Part shown: piece by piece, positions 1 to 9,122 of the stretch
How the letters are laid out: each line of letters starts with the position of its first letter
How positions within the stretch are numbered: position 1 is the stretch's first letter
Source of the DNA: DATJHM01 sp963777355
GTDB lineage: Bacteria; Chloroflexota; Ktedonobacteria; Ktedonobacterales; Ktedonobacteraceae
Direction: 5' to 3'
Length of the DNA stretch: 64,000 nucleotides
NCBI GenBank assembly: GCA_963777355.1
Contig: CAVZQK010000074.1
Location: 15,132-79,131 of the forward strand
Notes under the pieces: model-generated
The model's database searches: none
Told to the model about the DNA's origin: nothing
Seen by the model: the letters and a program-made list of their open reading frames with translations, nothing else
Program-made: the position numbers and the translations under genes

Positions 1-85
1 CAGCATTCTCTATATCATGTATGGTGTATTCGGTCTCCTGACCTACCTACCATTGGCCGTCGTTGCCTGGAAAGAAGAGGCCTAA
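1..85 (+). CDS. C-terminal end of an unidentified membrane protein (partial)
   Basis: Frame 2 is open from the window edge to TAA at 83-85. The 27 visible residues are a hydrophobic segment (ILYIMYGVFGLLTYLPLAVV) followed by a short charged tail ending KEEA, which looks like a last transmembrane helix with a short cytoplasmic end. The start and the body of the gene lie outside the window, so the family cannot be named. It might be a transporter or permease subunit, but nothing here proves that. Confidence 0.5.
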   Translation, partial: SILYIMYGVFGLLTYLPLAVVAWKEEA

Positions 86-300
86 CCAGCGTTTCACGCT
101 ACTCCTGGCATCTGCTACTAACCCGCGTTCTGATGAGCCATTCTCGAAGGGAGAAAGCTGGTCATAGACCAGAATGAGCCATATGAGATTGGTACCACTG
201 CATCCAGGTTAGTAGCAGGCAGCATTTCTCTCCCTCCTCTTTTTACTTTCCCTTCTTTGAACGGAGCAGAAAGATACCTTTTTCAAACCTCTTGACCGAA

Positions 301-329
301 TTGTTAGCATATTGTTGCTATGTTATAAT
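301..329 (+). promoter_or_regulatory. Sigma-70-type promoter for the Uma2 gene
   Basis: TTGTTA (301-306), a 17-bp spacer and TATAAT (324-329), with TG one base upstream of the -10 box (extended -10). It lies 60 bp before the ATG at 389. The rest of the 86-388 gap shows no gene and no clear terminator. Confidence 0.6.
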
Positions 330-388
330 TGGGAAACGAAAGTAATACCACCTCAATTGGTCCGTTTCAAAAGAATCAAAGGTGAGAA

Positions 389-1036
389 ATGGCGACAAAT
401 CCTCGAAACGAGCACACACTACCTCTATGGCATCTCCCCGGTACGAAGATGGCTGAGGAGCAATATCACAAACTGGAACGGCTCTCCCCCGACCAAAAAT
501 ATGAATACATCAATGGAATTGCTTACATGCTGAGTGGTGGAAGTGTCGCCCATGATCGCATCGCTTATAACGTGCGCTTCACTTTAGACATGCATTTTCG
601 ATCTCATCCTTGTACTGTCTTCGGAGCAGATGTCCAGGTATTTCTTGCCTTAAAGAAAAACGGGAAACCCCACTTTGTCTATCCAGATGTAACCGTCTCC
701 TGTGATGCGGTGGATAGTAGAGCGGATAACACCCTCATAGAATCGCCCCGTGTCGTCGTAGAAGTGCTTTCTCCTGGCACCGAAACCAAAGATCGCGGCC
801 CAAAATTTAAAGCCTATCAGAACCAGGAAACTATCCAGGAAATAGTCTTGCTTAGCCAGTTCGCTCAATACGTTGAAATCTGGCAGCGCAACGAACAAGA
901 CCCCAACAATCCCCAGGCCTGGCTCTATCGCCACTATGGCACTGGTAACACCGTTCATCTGATCACTATTAATCTACAAATCGACATTGCAGAGTTCTAT
1001 CGAGGATTGGTCTTCGACGACGCAGAAGATGAGTGA
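389..1036 (+). CDS. Uma2 family putative restriction-like endonuclease (DUF820)
   Basis: 215 aa. Uma2 proteins have a PD-(D/E)XK nuclease fold and are expanded in cyanobacteria and Ktedonobacteria; their biological role is unsettled. Seen here: the family core with YPDVTVSCD (acidic residue of the PD motif), VVVEVLSPGTETKDRG (E-x-L-S-P with downstream K) and a C-terminal EIVLLSQFAQYVEIW strand-helix. The N-terminus carries the usual lead-in 'YHKLERLSPDQKYEYINGI'. The ATG at 389 follows a GGTGAG ribosome-binding site and an extended -10 promoter. It appears monocistronic. These genes often sit alone beside repeats or mobile DNA; no transposase is visible here. Family assignment is firm, activity is inferred. 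Confidence 0.85.
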   Translation: MATNPRNEHTLPLWHLPGTKMAEEQYHKLERLSPDQKYEYINGIAYMLSGGSVAHDRIAYNVRFTLDMHFRSHPCTVFGADVQVFLALKKNGKPHFVYPDVTVSCDAVDSRADNTLIESPRVVVEVLSPGTETKDRGPKFKAYQNQETIQEIVLLSQFAQYVEIWQRNEQDPNNPQAWLYRHYGTGNTVHLITINLQIDIAEFYRGLVFDDAEDE

Positions 1037-1136
1037 GTGATGATTGACATTCGCTCCCAGGCAGATTAGACTAACACGTAATCCTATCGTCAAATAACTA
1101 TCGATTGTACTAATACTCTCGTCCTTGCGAACATAT

Positions 1137-1190
1137 AGGGACCGCGTTCTCTTATCAATAACCAGGGACCGCGTTCTCTCATCAACAGCC
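1137..1190 (+). repeat. 27-bp direct repeat, two copies
   Basis: The unit beginning AGGGACCGCGTTCTCT occurs at 1137-1163 and again at 1164-1190, with 3 mismatches between copies. It lies in the 209-bp gap before the TIGR00300 gene. The end of the unit (ATCAACAGCC) resembles the core of the dispersed repeat family A seen at 2583 and elsewhere. Confidence 0.7.
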
Positions 1191-1245
1191 AGCTATGAAC
1201 AGGTAGAGACTGGGTTCATTACTATCCAAAGAGAGAAGAATATTT

Positions 1246-2463
1246 ATGCAGACAGTCCATGAGGTTGTGGAATTTAGTGGCCATATTATCGACTCCTGGA
1301 GCCTGCCACGCTCCTGGGATATTATCATGGATCGCGGCGGCAATTTCGCTGTCGAGGAGATGCGCGTCGGCGTCAGTAAAACCGAACCAAGCTACTGCCG
1401 CCTGCGCATTGAGGCCCCCGATTACGAGATCCTGGAGCGCATCCTCTCCGAGGTCCAACAACTCGGCGCTGTTCTGACCCACGCCGATAATGTCCATACT
1501 ACTGCCGTCGAACAACCCGGCGTGCTACCTGCCAAATTCTACTCTACCACCAATCTCCCTACTCAGGTACGCCTGAATGGTCACTGGGTCCAGGTCGAAA
1601 ATATTGAGATGGACGTAGCTATCGCGGTTGACCCGGCCAATGATCGCGCCTACTGTAAACCAATGCACGAGGTACAGGTCGGCGACCAGGTCGTCATCGG
1701 CCATGATGGTATCCGCGTCAAACCCTTTGAGCGCAATCGCGGACGTGAAACCTTTGCCTTTATGCAAAGCGATGTCTCCAGCGAGAAGGTAAAAGTGCTG
1801 GCAATTCAAGAGATTGCCCACCAGATGAAAGAGACCCGCGCCCACAACGGCAAAATCCTCTTCGTGCTCGGTCCCGCCGTCATCCATACGGGAGCAGGAC
1901 GCTATATTGCCGAGCTGTTGCGTCGCGGCTATGTCCAGGTTATCTTCGGTGGCAACGCTATTGTTACTCACGACGTAGAATCTGCCCTCTTTGGTACCTC
2001 TCTCGGCGTCAATCTGGAGACCGGCGAACAGGTTGAGGGCGGCCATCGTAACCATCTCCGCGCCATCAATGCCATCCGCGCCGTAGGCTCTCTGGAGAAA
2101 GCCATCGAGGTTGGCCTGCTCCGCGACGGTATCACCTACGAGGCCCTTACCCGCAATGTTCCGATGGTCCTGGCTGGCTCTATCCGCGATGACGGCCCGA
2201 TGCCCGGCGTACTCTCCGATATGCAAGAAGCTCAACGCCGTATGCGTGAAGAGATACCCGGTGTTGAAATGGCCATCATGGTCGCCTCTATGCTCCATGC
2301 CATCGCCACCGGCAACGTTCTCCCCTCATATGTCCATACGGTTGTCGTCGATATCAATCAATCGGTGGTGACAAAACTGGCTGATCGCGGCAGTTTCCAG
2401 GCCGCCGGACTGGTGACCGACGCCGAACTCTTCTTACGAGGCCTGCTCGAAGCTCTTTCCTGA
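1246..2463 (+). CDS. TIGR00300 / LOR-SDH domain protein, probable archaeal-type ornithine cyclodeaminase
   Basis: 405 aa, the full usual length. The N-terminal third (to ~residue 110) matches the LOR/SDH conserved region (VEFSGHIIDSWSLPRSWDII). The C-terminal two thirds has a Rossmann-like nucleotide-binding part with GPAVIHTGAGRYIAELLRRG and VIFGGNAIVTHDVESALFGT. Known for the family: related proteins act as ornithine cyclodeaminase (ornithine to proline plus ammonia) and as the C-terminal domain of cyanobacterial arginine dihydrolase/AgrE. Here the arginine-dihydrolase domain is absent, so it is the stand-alone form. The ATG at 1246 follows AGAGAGAAG. It precedes the histidine-degradation cluster, giving a local amino-acid catabolism theme, but the 338-bp gap argues against one operon. 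Substrate is inferred from the family only. Confidence 0.8.
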   Translation: MQTVHEVVEFSGHIIDSWSLPRSWDIIMDRGGNFAVEEMRVGVSKTEPSYCRLRIEAPDYEILERILSEVQQLGAVLTHADNVHTTAVEQPGVLPAKFYSTTNLPTQVRLNGHWVQVENIEMDVAIAVDPANDRAYCKPMHEVQVGDQVVIGHDGIRVKPFERNRGRETFAFMQSDVSSEKVKVLAIQEIAHQMKETRAHNGKILFVLGPAVIHTGAGRYIAELLRRGYVQVIFGGNAIVTHDVESALFGTSLGVNLETGEQVEGGHRNHLRAINAIRAVGSLEKAIEVGLLRDGITYEALTRNVPMVLAGSIRDDGPMPGVLSDMQEAQRRMREEIPGVEMAIMVASMLHAIATGNVLPSYVHTVVVDINQSVVTKLADRGSFQAAGLVTDAELFLRGLLEALS

Positions 2464-2514
2464 ACAAAATCAAGGGGGATAGCTCCATCCCCCTCTTCCT
2501 CCCCTCGCTGGACA

Positions 2515-2674
2515 CATTTTTGATGGCGGGGACCCCATGTCGCGCCGGATCTACAGGGCAAACTGTGTCGCTCGGCGAGACGGTCAGAGATCAACAGCCG
2601 ACCCTACCTTCCTCTCTTGTTGGAGATTACCTCCGGAAATAGTCAGAGATCAACAGCCGACCCTACCTTCCTCT
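2515..2674 (+). repeat. Dispersed intergenic repeat (family A), with duplicated core
   Basis: The core GTCAGAGATCAACAGCCGAC plus CCTACCTTCCTCT appears at 2583-2615 and again at 2642-2674. The segment 2515-2582 (TTTTTGATGGCGGGGACCCC, GCGCCGGATCT, TCGGCGAGA) is an imperfect match to 37430-37490, where the same order of blocks occurs. Other copies of the core are at 34817, 37491 and 41950. Non-coding; no open frame of interest spans it. Confidence 0.7.
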
Positions 2675-2705
2675 ATTGAAGCCATACCACCAGGGCAACA
2701 CGACC

Positions 2706-2734
2706 TTGACACGTCCACATTTCTATGATATTTT
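2706..2734 (+). promoter_or_regulatory. Probable sigma-70 promoter for the hut cluster
   Basis: Perfect TTGACA (2706-2711), a 17-bp spacer and TATTTT (2729-2734), located 68 bp before the hutF ATG. The -10 box is weak, which would suit an activated or regulated promoter. No obvious operator palindrome is visible next to it. Confidence 0.5.
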
Positions 2735-2801
2735 TCATTGAGTGATGTTCTATTTCATACAGTGAAAATTTAAGCAAGCTAAAAGTCTGTGGAGGCTCGC
2801 G

Positions 2802-4100
2802 ATGAAGCATCTTGCCCCCGACTACGTCTTTACTCCTCAAGGTCTGCAAGCCAATAAAGTTATCTCCATTTCTGCTGAAGGCTCTATCAGTGCTATCACT
2901 GAACGCGAAACAGCTACAGAAATTACTGACTTCTTGCCCGGCATGGCTCTGCTCCCCGCTTTCGTCAATACCCATAGCCATGCTTTTCAGCGTGCCTTAC
3001 GTGGCCGAACTCAGCACGCTCGCTCTCCGCGTGATACCTTCTGGACCTGGAGGCACGCTATGTACGAGGAGGCCCAACGCTTAACGCCCGATCTCCTCTA
3101 CCAGCATACACTGCAAACCTATCGTGAGATGCTAATAGCCGGCTATGGCAGCGTTGGTGAGTTTCATTACGTTCACCATCAGCCAGATGGGCAACCTTAT
3201 GCAAACGAGAACGCTCTGTCCGAAGCTATCTTACAAGCGGGACACGATGCTGGAATATCTGTTGTCTTGCTGCTCACAGCGTATGCCCAGGGAAATTTTC
3301 ACCAACCGCCAGACAGGGAGCAGCGCCGTTTTTGTGATGCCTCTCTTGACGCCTATCTCGCACGTGTAGATGCTTTGCGTACAAAGGGCGTGCATCTCGG
3401 CGTTGCCCCTCACTCTGTACGTGCTGTTCCCGCCACATGGCTGTCTGCTATTGCTGAGTATAGCCGTTCCTATCATCTGCCATTGCATATCCATGCCGAC
3501 GAGCAGATAAATGAGATTGAGCAATGCCAACAAGCAGAGGGCTGTACACCAATAGAGCTACTTGAGCGTTGTGGCGCACTTGGACTTCAGACAACGATTA
3601 TCCATGCAACCCATGCCAATCAGCAGGAGATTGCCTTACTCGCACAACGCGGTGCAAGCATCTGCGTCTGTCCAACTACTGAAGGCGATCTTGGCGATGG
3701 GATCGCTCCTTATGCTGACTTTGTAGCGGCCAATATTCCGCTGGCAATTGGTTCAGACAGCAATACACGCCTTGATCCCCTTGAAGAGCTACGTTGGGCC
3801 GAATATTCCGCACGTATGCGCTATCAACAGAGACGCGTCCTCGTTGCAGATGCATACGCCTCTCTCGGCTCTTCACTCCTTACCAGCGGTACGCAAACAG
3901 GCGCTCATGCCCTCGGTCTACAGACCGGAAAGATTGCTCCTGGCCTACCTGCTGATTTTGTCACCGTCGATCTTCATGCGCCATCTCTTGCCGGCTGGAC
4001 CCCGGACACCCTTCTCGATACCCTCTTCTTCGGGGCATCCAGCCAGGTGCTCACGCAAACATGGGTTCAGGGAAATAAGGTCTGGTCCATTTCATCGTAG
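2802..4100 (+). CDS. hutF: Formimidoylglutamate deiminase HutF
   Basis: 432 aa amidohydrolase that converts N-formimino-L-glutamate to N-formyl-L-glutamate and ammonia, the branch of histidine degradation that then needs HutG. Seen: metal ligands NTHSHAFQRALRG near residue 57, HIHADEQ with the HADE metal/catalytic segment, HATHANQQEI, CPTTEGDLGDGIAP and the C-terminal GSDSNTRLDPLEELRWAEY with the catalytic Asp. These last two motifs separate HutF from guanine deaminase and other amidohydrolases. The ATG at 2802 has GGAGG 7 nt upstream. It is first of four same-strand hut genes. HutG is not found in this window, so formate release must be encoded elsewhere. Confidence 0.93.
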   Translation: MKHLAPDYVFTPQGLQANKVISISAEGSISAITERETATEITDFLPGMALLPAFVNTHSHAFQRALRGRTQHARSPRDTFWTWRHAMYEEAQRLTPDLLYQHTLQTYREMLIAGYGSVGEFHYVHHQPDGQPYANENALSEAILQAGHDAGISVVLLLTAYAQGNFHQPPDREQRRFCDASLDAYLARVDALRTKGVHLGVAPHSVRAVPATWLSAIAEYSRSYHLPLHIHADEQINEIEQCQQAEGCTPIELLERCGALGLQTTIIHATHANQQEIALLAQRGASICVCPTTEGDLGDGIAPYADFVAANIPLAIGSDSNTRLDPLEELRWAEYSARMRYQQRRVLVADAYASLGSSLLTSGTQTGAHALGLQTGKIAPGLPADFVTVDLHAPSLAGWTPDTLLDTLFFGASSQVLTQTWVQGNKVWSISS

Positions 4101-4138
4101 TGCTCTTAACACACTTCAGCAAAAGGAACGAAACAAAC

Positions 4139-5836
4139 ATGTCACACAATGAACCCTATTTCTCTTCAGCGCCAACCCCGGTACACGGACCACGTACCGT
4201 TCGCGCACCCCGTGGTACGACACTTTCCTGCAAGGGCTGGCAACAAGAAGCGGCCATGCGCATGTTGATGAATAACCTTGATCCCGATGTTGCCGAACGC
4301 CCGGACGATCTTGTTGTCTATGGCGGATCGGGCCGGGCAGTTCGTTCCTGGGCCGCCTTCGATGCGATTGTCCGCTCACTCCAAAACTTAGAGAACGACG
4401 AAACGTTACTGGTGCAATCAGGCAAACCCATCGGTATCTCTCGTACACATGTAGATGCGCCACGTGTGCTCATTGCCAATTCTAATCTTGTTCCTCATTG
4501 GGCCAACTGGGAAGAGTTCCGTCGCCTGGAGGCTCTGGGACTGACGATGTATGGACAGATGACGGCTGGCTCCTGGATATATATTGGCTCGCAAGGCATC
4601 GTACAGGGAACGTACGAGACCTTTGCAGAGGCGGCACGCCAGCATTTCGGCGGCTCGCTCAAAGGCAGGTTCGTCCTGACAGCCGGTCTGGGCGGCATGG
4701 GCGGTGCGCAACCATTAGCTGTCACGATGCAGGGCGGCGTTTGTCTTGCGGTAGAGGCCGATATAGCTCATATCAAGCGACGTGTGGAGACTGGATACTG
4801 CGACGAGATCGCCAGTACGCTTGATGAAGCCTTGCATCAGGTGCAAGAAGCCTGTGAGCAGGGCCAGGCACTCTCCATTGGAGTCATTGGCAACGCAGCA
4901 CAGATCTATCCGGAGCTGGTACAGCGCGGTATTATTCCCGATCTGGTTACCGATCAGACCTCGGCACATGACGCGCTCAATGGCTACATTCCTGCCGGGC
5001 TGTCGCTACAAGAGGCCCAGGATCTGCGCCTGCATAATCCACAGGCCTATATCCAGCGCTCTCAGGAATCAATGGTTGAGCAGGTACGTGCTATGCTGGA
5101 GATGCAAAAACAAGGTGCCATCGTTTTTGACTATGGAAACAATCTGCGTGGCCAGGCATTAGCCGCAGGTGAGACGCACGCCCTCGACTTTCCAGGCTTT
5201 GTTCCGGCTTATATTCGTCCCCTCTTCTGTCGTGGCAAAGGTCCATTCCGCTGGGTCGCACTCTCAGGAGATCCCGAAGACATTTATCGCTGCGACGAAG
5301 CTCTGCTTGAGCTCTTCCCTGAAAATGCTGGCTTGTGCCGCTGGCTCTCTCTTGCGCGAGAAAAGATCCAGTTTCAGGGCTTACCTGCTCGTATCTGCTG
5401 GTTAGACTATGGAGAACGTGCTAAGGCCGGTCTGGCCTTCAATGATCTCGTTGCAAAGGGCATCGTGCGTGCACCACTGGTGATTGGACGCGACCATCTC
5501 GATAGCGGCTCCGTCGCTTCACCGTACCGCGAAACGGAAGCGATGAAGGATGGCAGCGATGCCATTGCTGACTGGCCGTTGTTGAATGCTCTACTCAATA
5601 CGGCCTCAGGTGCAACCTGGGTCTCTCTGCATCACGGAGGAGGCGTCGGGATTGGCTATTCTCTCCACGCTGGTCAGGTGATTGTCGCCGATGGAACTCC
5701 TGCTGCGGCAGAACGTCTAACACGCGTGCTTACAAATGATCCTGGCATCGGGGTGATGCGACACGCCGACGCAGGATACGACGAGGCTATCGATTATGCC
5801 CGTGAGCATAACCTGCACCTGCCAATGCTCGATTAG
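4139..5836 (+). CDS. hutU: Urocanate hydratase HutU
   Basis: 565 aa. Converts urocanate to 4-imidazolone-5-propionate using tightly bound NAD+. Seen: N-terminal RAPRGTTLSCKGWQQEAAMR, the NAD region TAGLGGMGGAQPLAVTMQGG, the active-site region DQTSAHDALNGYIPAG, the conserved SGDPEDIYRCDEAL, and C-terminal LHHGGGVGIGYSLHAGQV. A GTG at 4100 would add 13 residues overlapping hutF; ATG 4139 is preferred because AAGGAA lies 9 nt upstream and family N-termini begin near this point. Cytoplasmic. The gap to hutF is 38 bp, so they are probably co-transcribed; the next gene hutH is separated by a repeat-rich 435 bp. Confidence 0.95.
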   Translation: MSHNEPYFSSAPTPVHGPRTVRAPRGTTLSCKGWQQEAAMRMLMNNLDPDVAERPDDLVVYGGSGRAVRSWAAFDAIVRSLQNLENDETLLVQSGKPIGISRTHVDAPRVLIANSNLVPHWANWEEFRRLEALGLTMYGQMTAGSWIYIGSQGIVQGTYETFAEAARQHFGGSLKGRFVLTAGLGGMGGAQPLAVTMQGGVCLAVEADIAHIKRRVETGYCDEIASTLDEALHQVQEACEQGQALSIGVIGNAAQIYPELVQRGIIPDLVTDQTSAHDALNGYIPAGLSLQEAQDLRLHNPQAYIQRSQESMVEQVRAMLEMQKQGAIVFDYGNNLRGQALAAGETHALDFPGFVPAYIRPLFCRGKGPFRWVALSGDPEDIYRCDEALLELFPENAGLCRWLSLAREKIQFQGLPARICWLDYGERAKAGLAFNDLVAKGIVRAPLVIGRDHLDSGSVASPYRETEAMKDGSDAIADWPLLNALLNTASGATWVSLHHGGGVGIGYSLHAGQVIVADGTPAAAERLTRVLTNDPGIGVMRHADAGYDEAIDYAREHNLHLPMLD

Positions 5837-6128
5837 TAGGGTAGAGCGGCTTGCCCGTCTCCGGCTCGCCGACCACCATCTCGCCCGATGGTCTCTCTTT
5901 CCAATGAGGGCGGGCAGAGCAAGAGTACCACGACTGCCTTTCTTTGTAGGATGGGCAAAATCCAGCGAGAGCGTTATCGGCGAGCTGGAGACGGGCAAGC
6001 CGATCTGCCCTACGCGGGTTTTCTAGTGGACAGGGTAATAGTATTCTGTGCACGTTGATTTGTAGAATAGTAACTGCCGGCGAGAGAGTTATCGGCGAGC
6101 TGGAGACGGGCAAGCCGCTCTGCCCTAC
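5834..6128. repeat. Dispersed intergenic repeat family B: one inverted and two direct copies
   Basis: The core TCGGCGAGCTGGAGACGGGC followed by AAGCCG(A/C)TCTGCCCTAC occurs at about 5978-6013 and 6091-6127 (period 113 bp). The reverse complement is at 5836-5873 with about 2 mismatches to the third copy, so the block is flanked by near-perfect 37-bp inverted repeats. The first copy abuts the hutU stop codon. Related cores occur at 32896, 41333 and three times at 49725-49967. No transposase is present; it behaves like a REP/MITE-type element. Confidence 0.7.
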
Positions 6129-6233
6129 GAGAGTTTTCTAGTGGACAGGGTATACGAGAGTTTTCTAGTGGACAGGGTATACGAGAGTTTTCTAGTGGAC
6201 AGGGTATACGAGAGTTTTCTAGTGGACAGGGTA
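6127..6233 (+). repeat. 27-bp tandem repeat, four copies
   Basis: Unit ACGAGAGTTTTCTAGTGGAC+AGGGTAT repeats at 6127, 6154, 6181 and 6208 without mismatches except at the last end. A diverged single unit follows the previous family-B copy at 6012-6037, so the tandem array seems to have grown from the tail of the family-B element. It ends 38 bp before the hutH ATG and will affect the hutU-hutH transcript spacer. Confidence 0.85.
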
Positions 6234-6271
6234 ATAGATAGAAAGTCACAACAGCAAGAAGGGATCTTTTT

Positions 6272-7825
6272 ATGACAACAGAGGGTTCTGTAAATATAGC
6301 TCCTACACGGATATCACAGATTATCATTCATGGGCAGGCGCTCACTGTCGGGGAGGTTGTCGCTGTTGCCCGCCATTCTGCAAACGTTACGCTAGGCAAT
6401 GACGCCGAACAGCGTATTCAGGCGGCCAGAGCGATCATTGAGCGGATTGCCGATGAAGGGCAAAAAATCTATGGTGTCACAACTGGCTTTGGACACCTGA
6501 GTAAAATACGCATCCCGGCTGAGCAGTTTGTAGACCTCCAGCATAATTTGCTGCGCAGCCATGCCGCTGGTGTTGGAGAACCTCTCTCCGAAGAGGTGAC
6601 GCGTGCGATGATGCTCCTGCTCGCCGCCAGCCTGGCACGCGGGCATTCAGGGGTGCGCCCCATCATCGTCCACATGCTGCTCGCTCTGCTCAACGCTCAG
6701 GTCTATCCCCTGGTTCCATCACGCGGCTCAGTTGGGGCCAGCGGCGATCTGGCTCCCTTAGCTCACCTCGGACTGCTCCTGATCGGTGAGGGCGAAGCTC
6801 TCCATGAGCGGCAGCAGTATAGCGGTGCACAGGCCTTACAAATAGCCGGTTTAACTCCCCTGCGTCTGCAAGCTAAAGAAGGACTGGCTCTTATTAATGG
6901 CACCCATCTCATGGAAGCAATTGCGCTCCTCGCTCTTTCTGATGCGGAAGTCGCCCTCCAGACGGCTGAAGTTGCCTGTGCTATGAGTCTTGAAGGATTA
7001 ATGGGCAGTCACGTCTCTCTTGATGCTCGTATCCATCAGTTGCGCGGACAACACGGGCAGATAGCGAGTGCCGCCCACTTACGCTCTCTGGTGCAGAATA
7101 GTGAGATTAATGCCAGCCACCAGAATTGTGCCCGTGTGCAGGACCCTTACACGCTACGCTGCGCTCCTCAGGTATTTGGCGCGGTTCGCGATGCAACCGC
7201 CTATTGCGCCGATATCTTTAAGCGCGAAGCCGGGGCCGTCACTGATAATCCGCTGATCTTTCCTGAAGATGGCGCTGTACTGAGCGGTGGCAATTTTCAT
7301 GGCCAGCCTCTGGCCCTGGCCCTGGATGTCCTGGCTATCGCCCTGACACAACTTGCCAGCTTCTCTGAACGCCGCATCTATAGCTTGCTTGGTCCACACG
7401 AATGGGAGACAGCAGGCGTACCACTCTTTCTCACGCCTCATCCAGGCCTGCATTCCGGTTTTATGATTGTCCAATACGTAGCAGCCGCTTTGGTAAACGA
7501 GATCAAAGTTCTTGCGCATCCTGCTAGCATCGACTCGATCCCCACTTCCGCAGGTATGGAGGATTTCGTCAGTATGGGCGTAACCAGCGCTCATAAAGTG
7601 CGTCGCATTCTTGAAATGACGCAGCAAGTTCTGGCAATTGAACTACTTTGTGCCGCTCAATTGCTCGATTTCCGTCTTCCCCTCAAACCGGGCCTCGGCG
7701 TACAACATGCCCACATGCTCGTACGCTCTTACGTCACAAAACTCGAAGAGGATCGGGTGCTTGCACCTGATATTGAAAAAATCACACAGGCGCTAAGAGC
7801 AGGTGTTTTCGCTACTCTGAGCTAA
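6272..7825 (+). CDS. hutH: Histidine ammonia-lyase HutH
   Basis: 517 aa. Deaminates L-histidine to trans-urocanate and ammonia, the first step of the pathway. Seen: the Ala-Ser-Gly triad that cyclises to the MIO electrophile in RGSVGASGDLAPLAHLGLLL, the YGVTTGFG segment with the catalytic Tyr, the NGTHLMEAIA region, QDPYTLRCAPQVFGA, and TDNPLIF. Length fits the family. ATG at 6272 with AGAAGGG 8-10 nt upstream. It is followed after 17 bp by hutI. Order in the pathway is hutH, hutU, hutI, hutF, so the cluster holds all steps down to formylglutamate. Confidence 0.96.
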   Translation: MTTEGSVNIAPTRISQIIIHGQALTVGEVVAVARHSANVTLGNDAEQRIQAARAIIERIADEGQKIYGVTTGFGHLSKIRIPAEQFVDLQHNLLRSHAAGVGEPLSEEVTRAMMLLLAASLARGHSGVRPIIVHMLLALLNAQVYPLVPSRGSVGASGDLAPLAHLGLLLIGEGEALHERQQYSGAQALQIAGLTPLRLQAKEGLALINGTHLMEAIALLALSDAEVALQTAEVACAMSLEGLMGSHVSLDARIHQLRGQHGQIASAAHLRSLVQNSEINASHQNCARVQDPYTLRCAPQVFGAVRDATAYCADIFKREAGAVTDNPLIFPEDGAVLSGGNFHGQPLALALDVLAIALTQLASFSERRIYSLLGPHEWETAGVPLFLTPHPGLHSGFMIVQYVAAALVNEIKVLAHPASIDSIPTSAGMEDFVSMGVTSAHKVRRILEMTQQVLAIELLCAAQLLDFRLPLKPGLGVQHAHMLVRSYVTKLEEDRVLAPDIEKITQALRAGVFATLS

Positions 7826-7842
7826 CAGAAGGATTTTCCATT

Positions 7843-9117
7843 ATGCTATCTGATCCATCACAACCACCGCCAATACTGGCAGATACGCTTATCCGCCACA
7901 TCGGCCAGCTTGTTACACTTGCACAGCAGCCTCTTCCTCATGCCAGTGGCTCGCTACAGATTATTTCTAACGCCGCTCTTGCCGTTCATAACGGACGCAT
8001 CACCTGGATCGGTTCCGACGATGAGGTCCCAGCTCTCTTTCTTCACGCATCAAGCAATCCAACTCAGGATAGAACGACAATTGACGCTAATGGCTTAGTG
8101 GTGACGCCTGGCCTTGTCGATTCCCATACGCATCTACTTTTTGCGGGAGATCGCGCAGCAGAATTTCACCTGCGCCGTCAGGGCATTTCATACGCTGAAC
8201 TACTCAGACAGGGACGAGGCATCCTTACGACAATGCACGCCACGCGCAATACATCTTCAGAAACGCTGACAGCACTGGCAAATACGCACCTTGCAACAAT
8301 GCAAGCCTATGGCACGACGACGGTAGAGGTAAAAACAGGCTATGGCTTAGAGTTCGCCTCAGAAGAACGCTGCCTGCAAATTATTAATGCTCTGGCTTCT
8401 TCCCACAAACAAAACTCCATCCGCATCGTCCCTACTTTTTTAGGCGCGCACAGCGTCCCCCCCGAATACAAAGAGCGGCGCAGTGCTTATGTCGATCTGG
8501 TGGTTGAGCGAATGCTACCAGCATTTGCAGGTTTAGCCCGCTTCTGCGATGTCTATTGTGAGCGTGAGGCTTTCACTATAGCAGAGACGCGCCAGATTCT
8601 TACCCGTGCGCGCGAGCTGGGTTATCAACTCAAGATACACGCCGACCAGCTCAGTCCATCTGGCGGCTCTCGTCTGGCGGCGGAGCTTGGTGCAGTCTCG
8701 GCAGATCATCTCGACTATGCCAGTGATGCAGACCTGGATGCGCTACGAACCGCAGGAGTTGTTGCTACCCTCTTACCGGGCTGCTCCTATACCTTGCAAA
8801 CACCCTATCCGTCTGCGCGCCGTCTGCTGGATCGCGGTCTTTCTGTCGCGCTGGCTACTGATTTTAATCCAGGGACATCCTATTGTGAAAATATGCAGAT
8901 GATGCTTGAACTTGCGATGTCTACGATGGGCATGACGCTTGAAGAGGCTCTCGCAGCGGTAACCATTCATGGCGCACGCGCCCTCGCGCTTCAGCACGAG
9001 ATCGGCAGTATCGAAGTCGGCAAACGTTGTGAACTGGCTTTATGGTCGGTGCATGATTACCAGGAGATCGGCTATCACTTTGGGGTAAATCTAATTCAGT
9101 CGACGCTCGTACTGTGA
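7843..9117 (+). CDS. hutI: Imidazolonepropionase HutI
   Basis: 424 aa zinc/iron amidohydrolase that opens 4-imidazolone-5-propionate to N-formimino-L-glutamate. Seen: metal ligands GLVDSHTHLLFAGDRAAEF, the KTGYGL loop, the HADQLSPSGG segment, SADHLDYASDADL with a metal-binding His, and ATDFNPGTSYCENMQMML with the catalytic Asp. SD AGAAGGA upstream of ATG 7843, 17 bp after hutH, so the two are surely one transcript. The 3' end converges on an IclR-type regulator with a 5-bp gap. Confidence 0.95.
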   Translation: MLSDPSQPPPILADTLIRHIGQLVTLAQQPLPHASGSLQIISNAALAVHNGRITWIGSDDEVPALFLHASSNPTQDRTTIDANGLVVTPGLVDSHTHLLFAGDRAAEFHLRRQGISYAELLRQGRGILTTMHATRNTSSETLTALANTHLATMQAYGTTTVEVKTGYGLEFASEERCLQIINALASSHKQNSIRIVPTFLGAHSVPPEYKERRSAYVDLVVERMLPAFAGLARFCDVYCEREAFTIAETRQILTRARELGYQLKIHADQLSPSGGSRLAAELGAVSADHLDYASDADLDALRTAGVVATLLPGCSYTLQTPYPSARRLLDRGLSVALATDFNPGTSYCENMQMMLELAMSTMGMTLEEALAAVTIHGARALALQHEIGSIEVGKRCELALWSVHDYQEIGYHFGVNLIQSTLVL

Positions 9118-9122
9118 CTGAT

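Noticed and set aside
1525..2298. 257-codon minus-strand frame opposite the TIGR00300 gene
   Set aside because: Shadow frame; the plus-strand product is a full-length known family.
4100..4138. GTG start for hutU overlapping hutF
   Set aside because: No SD, and the ATG at 4139 has AAGGAA at proper spacing and a normal N-terminus.
5834..6233. CRISPR-like array
   Set aside because: Units are directly adjacent or irregularly spaced with no unique spacers, and there are no cas genes.
6010..6327. Minus-strand frame with a 9-residue repeat (IPCPLENSR)
   Set aside because: The repeat only reflects the 27-bp non-coding tandem array (27 is a multiple of 3); no SD or homology.
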